Below, in pieces: positions 31,908 to 41,712 of a stretch of 64,000 bases of DNA. Origin of the DNA: Pestalotiopsis fici W106-1 (Eukaryota > Ascomycota > Sordariomycetes > Amphisphaeriales > Sporocadaceae). The stretch spans positions 343,210-407,209 of the forward strand of contig NW_006917105.1 in the NCBI RefSeq assembly GCF_000516985.1, read 5' to 3'. How positions within the stretch are numbered: position 1 is the stretch's first letter; every line of letters starts with the position of its first letter. Below the pieces are notes generated by a model, which worked only from the letters and a program-made list of their open reading frames with translations, searched no databases and was not told the origin of the DNA. A program made the translations under genes and the position numbers.

Positions 31908-34170
31908 CTTGAAAGGCAGGGTAGAATTATCGACAAGGCTGAGGCAATGATTGGCTGCAAAGTAATACCGAACTGTTATTCGAGCTGAAGAGGTGTGGCC
32001 AGAAGGGTTCTCATTTTGTCTGCTGTTGTTCAAATGACTGATACTTATACTCGATGGTCGTCGTTTCCATGGCCTCGTCTTCTCTGCGGTCAAGATGGGA
32101 TGACTAGGTAGTCGGATCGTCGTTGTGATTGATGACAGCGATGTACCGAGTGCTCCTAGAGGCAAACAGGAAGCTGAACTCTCAATGATAGTTGCTTCCG
32201 AATGCCAAGAGCCGCTTGGAGGATTACATGGGACGAAGGGTTCCATGTGGAGAATGAATATGAATGGATAAACCCCTTTGGTGCAGCTGTACAGCGGATC
32301 CTCGGACGTTACTCAACCTGCAGCGATGCGAAAGCCAATAAAGCTTGGTAAAGCTTGTCATTGCTTATACTACAGCACCGTCCAGGGTCGTTTCCTCTGG
32401 GTAGCATCCGCCAGCATACATTCCATCAGCCCTCCGGATCCCGGCGTTGACGGTCTGTCAGTGGATCGATCATGTCCTACGGGCTGAGGCCATGCTCAAG
32501 GTTAACTCGAGATGGACGGAAGCCAGATTCCTGTTGTCTTCAGATGATTGATAACGCGTTGGCGAGTAATTCGAATATAGGACATACAATATGACATGTT
32601 ACGGGGCAAGAAAGAAAGTGATAGGACATTCCGGTTATTCGATGACCCGCGAATGGGCAAATGGGCAGTAGAGGCTTACTCCTCATTTTGAGAAGGAAAG
32701 AAAAACTGCCAAGAGGGCGTGCCAAGACTCATATATGTATACGAGCGTCGCTTTGGGCTGAAGCAGCTACCTAGTATACTCGATTCGGACAGGGGAAGAC
32801 AGACAAGGGTGAACCACTCACGATGAAACCATGCATGGCTGGACGATGCACCATCTTGGGCGACGAGATCGCGACCCCGAGCTAACATACAGTTTACAGA
32901 TTCAATCGGATATCAACTCCTCAGATAAAGGCTTCCAAAGGTGGGGAGATCTTCTTCCCACTACCAGGAGTCATAGTGGGACCTAGAGGGCTCACTTGAA
33001 GAATCGAGACGACTGGCGAAGGCATAGAGCTGGCTTCACAGGTGCGAATAGATACCTGCCGGAGAGATTGCAACAAACGAAAGACTATGCATCAGCTTGG
33101 TAGGTATGTACGCCTCCAATCAACGAACGGGGTCGCATACGTACCAAACAGATAGATAGAGTCATTTTCAATTTGCCAATAATTACTACTCACACCTGAT
33201 AACGCACCTAGCTACCGGCATCTGTATCTTCGCTTACGGGGGAAGGTTGCTCAAGCCGGGTGCAACGGCATAAGCTTTTGTGCGGTGGTCACAAGCCTCA
33301 CCTTAATCCAACGACTCGAGTAGACGAGGCACACGAGCATCATTTTGCAGCTAGGTATGGAATGTAGGTAAGCATGGTCGAATATAGTCGGTACACTACT
33401 ACCTATGTCGATTCCCCAGAAAGGAACAAGTCCACCTTCCTGATTCGTCGACGCTCCGGCGGGTCCTATTATGCATAACTTTCTTCTAACACTAAACCAA
33501 CCTGGTATGTTGCTCCTCTTCCTTTGCCCCCCACCCGCTCTGTCTGCTCATTGCACTCTCAGTGCCACTCACTCGCTACCTTGGGACGAGGGGTTTATCA
33601 CATTTCTTCCATCTACATCTGTTCCCGGGCGTTGATAGACCTGTGGCTTACTACGTTGGACAGCAGCCCGATTCGCTACATAACCGATCTGTCGTCATAG
33701 ACTACCGAGACAATATCCTCATCAAGAAGCTGGGATTCATATAAAGCGTTGGACCCATTACTGCCAAGACCATCGTGGCCCGGAGCAGTGGCATCTCGTA
33801 AGTTGATTCGAGCATCACTGCCCGCCCATGGGCACCCATCGTCATGTCAAGCTGGAAATTTGCAAACACTCCGTCACTGGCTGGAGCTTGGGGCTTTGGC
33901 ATGGTAGCGAAGCGCCTCCCCTCTCGTTTCCATGCAGCCAATGTTCCCTTGGCACATCTGTGATATCCCCGGCGCCCCAAAACACGGTTGAATATAGATA
34001 GCTGTGTAGGTCAACCTCATGAGCGAGCAGTCACAGCCTGACTGACTTGGGCATGTACCTGGGAGGTAGACTTGCGGAGCCTGTTTACCCCAAATCGTTT
34101 CTAGGTGCCGATTCTCACTCTTTGTCCGAAGCAGTACTCCCACCCTTCAAAGCTGGTCCAGCCGCTTCCA
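31908..34170. other. Divergent promoter region, 2.3 kb
   Basis: Separates the deuterolysin gene and the propeptide-like gene, which are transcribed away from each other; it therefore holds both promoters. It contains GGTAGGTATGTACG at about 33099-33112. No gene is recognised; plus- and minus-strand frames of 60-90 codons lack motifs. Confidence 0.55.
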
Positions 34171-34764
34171 ATGAGCTACCCGCGACGTCATTACCATTTT
34201 CGTAACATAATAACCCTCTTCATTGCTGTTGGCTTCACCATCCTCTGCTTCTCAAAGCTGTACCGGGCAGAGTCTTCCACCACCACCATGTCCTCTGGCG
34301 CCCTGTCACATCTTACCGTTTCCGTCCGGAAATCGGCATCCAACGACCTTGCCTTTAGCGTGACCAACAACCACGATGAACCCATCACTCTACTGAGATG
34401 GGAGTCGCCACTCGATCCCCTGGCCCTGAAGCTCGGCAAGGTCAAGCTGTTTGCACCCGCCGACAGCGAAGAGGCGCTTGACATCCCAATCATCATGGTC
34501 CGCCGTAAAATGCCACCCGGCCAGGAGTCGCTAGTCACCATTGAGCCGGGCGCGACTGCAGAATCATCGATAGAGCTCAAGGAGCCACTGGTCCCAATAG
34601 ATAAGCTCAAAGGCGATGTCAAGGTGTCCTACCAGGGAAGGTGGGTGAGCGCATGGCAGAAGAGGGCTGATAAGATCTCACCCAAGGAGCTCGAGGATCT
34701 AAACGCTGGAGAGGAGGCGCTTTCGGGAGATTATTCGATGGAACCAGTCACCATCAACTTCTAG
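34171..34764 (+). CDS. Hypothetical protein resembling a stand-alone deuterolysin propeptide domain
   Basis: A single exon of 197 residues. From the ATG at 34171 the N terminus is basic, then has one hydrophobic segment (NIITLFIAVGFTILCFSKL) that would act as a signal anchor. A second in-frame ATG at 34288 sits in a better context (CCACCATGT) and would give a 158-residue soluble protein without the anchor. The body resembles the propeptide of M35 deuterolysins: LTVSVRKSASNDLAFSVTN, then SPLDPLALKLGKVKLF, a central MVRRKMPPGQESLVTIEPG, and VSYQGRW. The order and spacing of these blocks mirror the propeptide at 30553-31907, but there is no zinc motif. Similar small proteins occur widely in fungi, without a settled function. 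Inhibition or chaperoning of a protease is speculation. Confidence 0.75.
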   Translation: MSYPRRHYHFRNIITLFIAVGFTILCFSKLYRAESSTTTMSSGALSHLTVSVRKSASNDLAFSVTNNHDEPITLLRWESPLDPLALKLGKVKLFAPADSEEALDIPIIMVRRKMPPGQESLVTIEPGATAESSIELKEPLVPIDKLKGDVKVSYQGRWVSAWQKRADKISPKELEDLNAGEEALSGDYSMEPVTINF

Positions 34765-34918
34765 TCAATACATGGAGCCAATGGGTAGTTTCTATCACTG
34801 ACGCATCCCTTCGCTTTCTCCTTTGAACAATGACTGCATCCAGCTATTTCACATTGACTTATTTGGCCGTCTTTCTTGACGAATTAATATTGGTTATTGG
34901 AAGATGATCAATTACATC

Positions 34919-36156
34919 CTAGTCTGCCAGTTCCTGTAGCTTTGCATACACCACATCTGCAATCTCAATGTTATTTGTCTCGAGATACATGAAATGCCCA
35001 TTCCCAAGGATCCCGATGTCTTCCAGCTTGATCCACTCATAAGCTACTTGTGTCTGATCCAAGTAGAGCGCTACACAGTGATCATATGTGATATGCGGGC
35101 TTGCACTTCCAGTGTACATGATGAATGGCACCTTCGCAATCTCTGGCAGGGTATGTATGGTCGAGTTGCTCGCCTGCAAGAAACAGGAGCGTAAGGCAGG
35201 GGTGTCAGTCCCAACCTCTACAGGGTTGAGCTCGCTAGCTGACTGGATTGGGGGATTATAGGTTATGGGAGTATTGGTCAAGCCGTATGCTCGCGACCGA
35301 GAGCGGCCGGACGGGTCATTGGCGCCTCCTACCAGCGATTGAAAGGGAATCACGGTGGGCTCCAGATTGATCGTCGCCTTAACCAGGTCGGGGCACTCGT
35401 CCGACATGAGGACGGTATACTGGCACGATGCCGAATGACAAAACGTGAAAGACTCTCCCACCAACTCCAATAAGCGACAGCCTGCCGCCCTCATGGCAAG
35501 CTCTCCGCTCGTGGAATTTGAGTTTAGAGGGATCATGGTCGCTTCGAAAGCGTCAAAGACGGGATCGCCTCGGACGCCCGTCCCGGGCCACTTGTCATGG
35601 CCTTCTGCCTGCGGATAGTAATCGGCCAGTTCCGGAGCGGTGAAACCATTCTGCGTGATGTTGTCTGTCGATCCGAGCTTGATTGTGTAATCTGCCAGGT
35701 CGTTTTGGGTGCTTCGGCCGTTTCCAATCACATCGAGTATATAGACCTGATAGCCGGCCTCCACAAAATACGATGCCCAACCTTGTCGGTTGTCGGGCGT
35801 GTTTAACCACACATGTTTTGAGTCAGTACTTTTTACGTCTGGGGATTCTGTGGGGGATATGAATGCCCTACTGAGCCTGGTGGTATGCCAGCCGAAATAA
35901 AGACAAGCGGGTTCGATTGATTGACTCCAGATAGTGGAGTCAGCTTTTCGACATAGATTTGACCAATTGTGAGGCTTTGATATGTGCCATTGTATGGTAC
36001 GTAGTTGCCGCCAACATAGAACGAGTCTCTTCGATAAGCCGCCTCGGTAGAGATGCAGCGAGGACTGATGGCGTTCAAGCCTGTGCAGTCAACAGTTGTG
36101 TCAGCGACCACCGCCGCTGCCACGAGGCAAAGCAACAACACCAACAAGAAAATCAT
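34919..36156 (-). CDS. Secreted alpha/beta hydrolase, exon junction not resolvable
   Basis: Fungal secreted alpha/beta hydrolase with unknown substrate. The ATG at 36156 gives the signal peptide MIFLLVLLLCLVAAAVVA. The 5' part ends near FISAGIPPG (to about 35872), and the 3' part runs from about 35830 through WLNTPDNRQGWASYF to the TAG at 34919-34921. The two parts are in different frames. The GT at 35871 is in phase 0, but every AG before the second frame's open region either gives the wrong phase or an intron of under 40 nt. One extra C in the CCCCC run at about 35850-35855 would make a single open frame. The nucleophile region reads FCHSASCQ where relatives have GHSxGG; the Ser remains. 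The Glu (NLEPT) and His (GNGHFMYLE) are conserved. It could be a sequencing error, an unusual splice or a recent pseudogene. Confidence 0.65.
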
Positions 36157-36747
36157 GGTAGCGGAGAACGAGATCCCAGACTCTCGGTGCGCAAGAGAAT
36201 GAGAAGGGGGAGGGGAAATCAAGTGTCACGACCTCACCAGGAAATGAGTGAGAGCGAGAGAACGAGAGAGGAGAAATTCCGAGGCCATGCATTTCCCCTC
36301 TAGAGCGACAGGGGTTCTCGCCCCAGGCCAGCCATGCGATCAATATCAAGAACGGAGCACTTCCCATTGTGCCCCGCCAAGACGGGTTGCCAAAACTTGA
36401 TCAAAGACATAGAACACATGTAGTCACGCATTCCCACATGACCAAGAATACTCGAGCGTCGAGCATTCTTCTTAATATTCAACACTTGCAAATACGCCAG
36501 GAGCAAAGTTTGTTCAACAAGATAGTATTTACAGCCCAAGAGGAGCCTTGACTGACTCGTCCCAGGACGGAATATATGTATAAACAGAAATGAATCGTAT
36601 CACAAACAAATGTCGCTCCTCGTCTGAGCTCACGCAGAGCCGTCTTCTACACATCTATGCCGTTCTTGGTCCCCATTTATAGTACCTCTAAACAGCCATG
36701 AATCACCAGGCCACGCCGCTGTCGTTGTTGTTCTTGTTTCTGTCCGT
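36157..36747. other. Intergenic region
   Basis: Upstream of the minus-strand hydrolase and downstream of the AA9-CBM1 gene. It contains a short purine-rich (GA) run at about 36245-36275. No gene is recognised. Confidence 0.5.
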
Positions 36748-38012
36748 CTAGACGCACTGAGAGTAGTAGTCGTTCATCACACTTAAGTATTGGGCCAGAT
36801 TGTTAGCTTTTTATTCCGTCATTCAAATTCTGTAAAGAGCAAGAAGATAACTTACGTGCAGGTGCCCGAAGCGCAAGTAGTCGAGCCAGTGTATGTGAGA
36901 CCTCCACATTGTCCATAGAGGGCAACCGATCCACCGCTGGACGACGCAGCAGTCGAGGTAGCGGCTGCTGCAGAACTGGTGCGGGTCACCAAAGTGGTAG
37001 GAGCAGCTGACGTAGCGACGGCCGATGTGGTCTCATCGTCGTCAGCATCGCAGGAGTCGTCATCATCACCCTCGTCGTCACCCTCATCAGCAGCGGCGGA
37101 TGTGGTAGCGGGAGCAGCAGCCGAGGAAGAGGAAACGGTGGCAGCCTCAGTCACGGCAGCAGCAGTCGAGGAAGTAGCAGCAACGGAGGAGGTAGCGGCA
37201 GCGGCAGCAGTGGACGAGGTGGCGGCGGCGGCAGTCGTGGTGGCAGCACTGCCGGAACCGGATCCAGAGCCACCAGTGTACAGAGCGGGGCCGGGGATGG
37301 TGTAGCTGGTGATGGTGGTGTAGGGGTTGAACAGGATACCAGGGTCATCCTCATTGTACAGGGCAGTACCCAGGGTACCAGAGGGGGAGTCCGTACCCGA
37401 GCCGGTAATGGCAATGTTGAAGCACTGCGGGTAGTTCTGAGCACCGTCCTCGGAGCCAGCACCGTGGAGAGCAATGATCTCGTGGCGGAAGACATAGTTA
37501 CCGGCAGCCAAGGTCGACGGCACAGTGGTGGTCCAAGTGCTGTTGTTGTCGATCAGAGCCTGAGCAGCCCACGTCTCGGTGCTGGTATCGTAACCGCTCT
37601 CGTCAATCTTGACCCACTCGAGGGCAGTCTTGTCGACGGCCGAGCAGTCGCCGTTGCAGGCAGCCACGTAGGTGAGGACCGGGCCGATACCGTGAGGCCA
37701 GGTGGTCCACTGGAAATCCACAGTACCACCGGCACTGACGGACTTGGTCAGGGCGCCGGGCTCGGCGTTGATGTGGCAGTTGATGTCGGCGGTGCCGTAG
37801 GAGCTTGGGGAGACGAAGCCATTGTCCGTATCCTCGGCGTACCAGGCGGCAATGTCGGGGAAGGAACCCGAGTTGATCTTCTCGTAGTAGTAGTCCAAGA
37901 GGAAACCCTGGTTCCAGGTTCCATCGGTCACGAAGCCGGAGACAGTTCCGTGAGCCAGAGCCGAGCTGGCGAAAGCACCAGCCAGGGCGATAGAAGACTT
38001 GAAGGAGGACAT
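36748..38012 (-). CDS. AA9 lytic polysaccharide monooxygenase with C-terminal CBM1
   Basis: Secreted copper enzyme that oxidatively cleaves cellulose or related glycans. Exons 36856-38012 and 36748-36781 give 396 residues. The signal peptide (1-20) ends ALA and leaves His21 as the mature N-terminal copper ligand; the second histidine is His107 (TTWPHGIGP) and the axial tyrosine is in QNYPQCF (Tyr194). A Gly/Ser/Ala/Thr linker (about 245-365) carries an unusual acidic block, EGDDEGDDDDSCDADDDE. The cellulose-binding CBM1 starts at YGQCGGLTYTGSTTC and its last residues, VMNDYYSQCV, are in a 34-nt final exon after a 74-nt intron, so the domain is complete only when spliced. The length is normal for AA9-CBM1 proteins. 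Confidence 0.94.
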
Positions 38013-39804
38013 GATGCAACGCTTTCTGAAGAGATGTCGAAAAATGTATCGTTATCAATGCGGACAGAGAATGGAGGGCTGCAGAAAAGCTCAGTTGAGT
38101 TCAAAAAGGGAACGAGATACGATTGCTGTAAGTGAAAAAGAAAGGAAGTGTCCCAGCTTCACACGGTGAAGTTGACAAGGCGAATCGAAAAAGAATGAAG
38201 ACCTCGAAAGGATGAAGAGGGAAAAGAATGAAAGACTGTTGTGAACAAAGCTACAGAGAGAGAGAGCAGAAGACTTTCCAACCGGCGTATTGTCAAGAGG
38301 CATCTCGAGGACTTATACGTTCTGGATGCCCTGCTCTGTCTGGCAGCTCACCCGCCGAGCCTTGGCTGGGAGCGAGGTCATCGTCTCCACTGCAATTCGT
38401 CGTTCATTATACTCGCTACAAACAGTGGACGATGGAGACTGGTGGAAGAAATGTCGAGCCCAATCAAATACAGAGCCGTAGACTGATTTGGACACATCCC
38501 CGGGATGCGGTTGAGCGTCGAGAGGATCCCCTGGTCGTTGAGCCTCAACCGACTCCATAATAAGGGGCCATGCTTACCATATGTTAGCTACCCCCCGGCT
38601 CCAGAAAAAGACAAAACCTAGCGCGAGATGAAACAACGCCCCTTCGGCCCAATCCGAATCCCTTCATTTCGCTCAGCTCAATTTGGGAAAAGAATATGGA
38701 TTTCAATTAGCTCTCTCTGTCTCTCTCTGTCTCTCCCTGTCTCTCTATCTCTCTCTTCTCTCTCACTAAACCACACGCACTCATACATACACATATATAT
38801 CCACTCTCGCACTTTTCCTTCCTTTATTTTAGGCGACCCAGCGGCCAGCTCTCGGCTACCTAGGGTGCATAATACATAGTAGGATTTGTTTGTTGTGTGG
38901 ATCCACGCCTTCCTGGACAGAGATCATCGTACCCTGCATCCCTGCACACAACCTTCATCTTCAGATGAAAAAGGTGCGCCAAGCCGTTTCTTGTTGATGG
39001 AGATCCAGGGCACAGGAGCCTTTGGCAACGCCATCTCTTCGCGTCAGCGAGCTGTGGTCCATTGCCCCGTTCACGAGATCGCACCACGACAGGTGTTGTC
39101 ACTGGCCTACTGCCCCCTGCAGCAATCCCACGACATATATGTATGTACATACCCTGTATGGTATTTCGGTACCGCGGCAAATAAGTATGTACTAGGTAGA
39201 TGGGTAGACTAGGATGACGAGGACACACGCTGCACCCGCGAACGTCGAATTTACTACAAACTCTACTAGATGGCAGCATGCATGACACAACCCCCTCAGG
39301 CTCTGTCCATTCTTTCAATCACACTGTGGCGTATGGCGGTGTCAGTCCTTGGCGACTGAGAATTCGGTGCGCAGTTGGCCGCTTGATGTAGATTGCTATT
39401 GACCTGGCTCAATGATTTTCAGTAGCCACCCAACTTCGGAATGAACTTTGATTGTGGGCTTGAGATTTGTCGGCTACAGACAGGTGTCGTCATATTGCAA
39501 TACAACCCAATTATCAAGCCATCATCTCAAGATATTCACCTAGCTTGATAGGTACGTACTTTGTAGGTTGGTAAGTCAGGTAGAAAGGAGGAACCCAATG
39601 GCGCATATTACATTGCCGCGACTCGCCCAGACATGAGTTGAAAATGGACCTTGGAGCCCGGGAATTTTTACACATGTCCCCGATAAGGTTGCATCTTTAC
39701 TCGGCGGTATAGACGTGCTTTGTCGCTGCCATATGAGAAGTTCCAATGGCTTCTCACTGCCAAAAGAAGAAGAAGAAGAAAAATCCGTCTCCTTGCAAGA
39801 CAGA
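38013..39804. other. Intergenic region, 1.8 kb
   Basis: Promoter of the AA9-CBM1 gene at its left and 3' flank of the SDR gene at its right. It holds a CT-rich tract at 38709-38767 and an ACTAGGTAGATGGGTAG motif at about 39190-39206. No gene is recognised. Confidence 0.55.
38709..38767. repeat. Imperfect (CT)n tract
   Basis: Runs of CTCTCTGT and CTCTCTAT units totalling about 59 bases, in non-coding DNA upstream of the AA9-CBM1 gene. Confidence 0.9.
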
Positions 39805-40934
39805 TCAGAAAAGTGTTTGGCCACCATCGATCACGATATCTGCACCGTTGATATAACTGCCGGCTCGACTGGCCAGTAGCACGATGGCACCCGTCAGTTC
39901 ATCCGGTTGGCCCATTCTGCGCATGGGATTGCGACTAAGCCAGATATTCCTTGCATTATCAAGACCTATACCCTCGTTGAGGATTGTGTCCATATAACCT
40001 GGAGAAATGCTATTGACCCTGATACCCATATAGGCCCACTCGGCTGCCAGGCTCTTCACCATGGCCATGGCGGCAGTTTTCGAAACGTTGTACGATACCT
40101 GTGGCCTGGGATATACGATCAGCTCAGTGTTCTTTCATCGGTCCGTCTGCTTCACTCGATTTCTGTTGTCCCCGAACGTCCTTGGCAACCTCATGCTGCT
40201 ATGCGATTTTGCAAAGCCGGATAGAAGTCCAGCCGCTTCATCAAAGACACGAGCGCAATGCATAGAAACGCAGTATCTTCCCAGACTTACTGAGGGTAGT
40301 TGACGCGATGCGCCGAAATGCTCGCAACGAAAATCATACTACCACCGGTGCCTTGCTTCCTCATCTGTCGCGCAACTGCCTGAGCACACAAGAAACCGCC
40401 GCTGGTATTGACATTCATAACTCGATTCCACTCATTTGGCGCCATGTCAATGGCATGCTGGCACATGACCATGCCGGCAAAGTTGAGCAAAATGTCTACG
40501 CTGCCAAGAAGCCTGGCAGTTTCCGAGACTGCTGCAGCTACGGCCTCGGCATCGGCTACATCCACTTTGATAAAGCGGATAGTGGTGCCTGGGAACTCAT
40601 CCTCCAAAGTCTTGACCTTGGCGGCGGCCTCTTTGGGATTCGTGTCGAATATCATGAGCCCTTTGAGGCCATGCTCCAGGAGAGCCCTTGACGCAGCAAA
40701 GCCCAAATCGCCCGCACCACCTGTCACAATCGCGGCACCACCCACCAGGCGGAAGCGCAAGGCCGCGCGCTCGTCCGGGGAAGCACTGCGGGGTAGGGGC
40801 GACGGCGGAGATACAAGCGACCCGGGGATGCCGTCTCCAAGCTTCATCTGGGGCAGCACCCTGTTGGTCAGATCCGCTCGGACCGTGGGCACCGGCTTCA
40901 ATTCGACCTCGCGGAAACCAGAATCAATATCCAT
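39805..40934 (-). CDS. Short-chain dehydrogenase/reductase (polyol dehydrogenase-like)
   Basis: NAD(P)-dependent oxidoreductase of the classical SDR type, similar in layout to fungal arabinitol/sorbose-type dehydrogenases. Exons 40291-40934 and 39805-40105 give 314 residues. The start at 40934 opens the conserved N-terminal extension MDIDSGFREVELKPVP and VPGSLVSPP-like block before the Rossmann domain. The nucleotide motif is TGGAGDLG, the second motif NFAG, and the active-site Ser (VASIS) and YNVSK pair are intact. The 185-nt intron splits the codon in NYPQ|PQVSYNVSK. The C terminus ends NGADIVIDGGQTLF, typical of the family. The physiological substrate cannot be deduced. Confidence 0.9.
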
Positions 40935-41134
40935 GGTGTCGTGCTTCAGCTTTGTGAGAACAGGATAAAGTTGGCGGACTGTAACCCCGGGGAGAGTATA
41001 AAAGACCAGGTCAATGCCTATGATATTCAACCTCGGGAAGCCAGCGGGGTCGGATGCGCAGGCCCAAGCCGGGGGAAACTCCAGTTTTTGCTGCGCGTTC
41101 GGGGTTGATCATATGCATACATACGTTGGAAGTA

Positions 41135-41135
<1 letters not shown>

Positions 41136-41170
<35 letters not shown>

Positions 41171-41179
41171 ATACACACA
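41136..41179. repeat. (CA)n microsatellite
   Basis: About 14 uninterrupted CA units followed by imperfect ACAT/ACAC units, in non-coding DNA upstream of the SDR gene. Confidence 0.95.
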
Positions 41180-41552
41180 ACAAGCCACAGCACGGACATG
41201 GTTCGATCATCCCATGCACCGATGGACGTCTGGTATACGAACAGGCCCTTCCTTTTTTCTTTCCCCCGTGGGGGGATTTGCAGTGCTGATACCCAGGGAA
41301 CCCTAGAATCGGAGAACATGACGTACTTGGCTGAATTGAATTGAACTGGTGTGGATTGTTGTTTCGAGTTAGGTGGTCACTCACAAAACGTGAACAACCC
41401 GACGAGAAAAGAAGATGAGCAATGAAAGGCAAGGGGAAAGAAACAGCAGCACTACAATATGACCATCTAAGTAGGCATGTAGGTAGGTTTGTTACGGCAA
41501 AGATGGGCCTCGGCGCTGCAACAAAAGAGAATCTTCTTTTCTTTCTTTCTTC

Positions 41553-41652
41553 NNNNNNNNNNNNNNNNNNNNNNNNNNNNNNNNNNNNNNNNNNNNNNNN
41601 NNNNNNNNNNNNNNNNNNNNNNNNNNNNNNNNNNNNNNNNNNNNNNNNNNNN
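41553..41652. other. Assembly gap (100 N) inside a (CTTT)n repeat
   Basis: Exactly 100 Ns, a placeholder of unspecified size. CTTTCTTTCTT precedes it and CTTTCTTTCTTTC plus a T-run follows, so the unresolved sequence is most likely an expanded CTTT/GAAA tract. Confidence 0.95.
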
Positions 41653-41712
41653 CTTTCTTTCTTTCTTTCTTTTTTTTTTTTCCTTCAAGGCCAAAGCAAT
41701 TCTCCCGGAGAA

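Larger units (their letters stand above)
40935..41712. other. Intergenic region with dinucleotide repeat and assembly gap
   Basis: Promoter of the SDR gene and 3' flank of the PPAT gene. It contains a (CA)n tract at 41136-41179, a CTTT tract on both sides of a 100-N gap at 41553-41652, and ATGTAGGTAGG at about 41478-41488. Because of the gap its true length is unknown. No gene is recognised. Confidence 0.6.

Noticed and set aside
36979..37305. Ala/Ser/Val-rich frames opposite the AA9-CBM1 linker
   Set aside because: They mirror the low-complexity linker repeats of the real gene on the other strand.
41138..41300. His/Thr-rich frames at the CA repeat
   Set aside because: Translation of a microsatellite.
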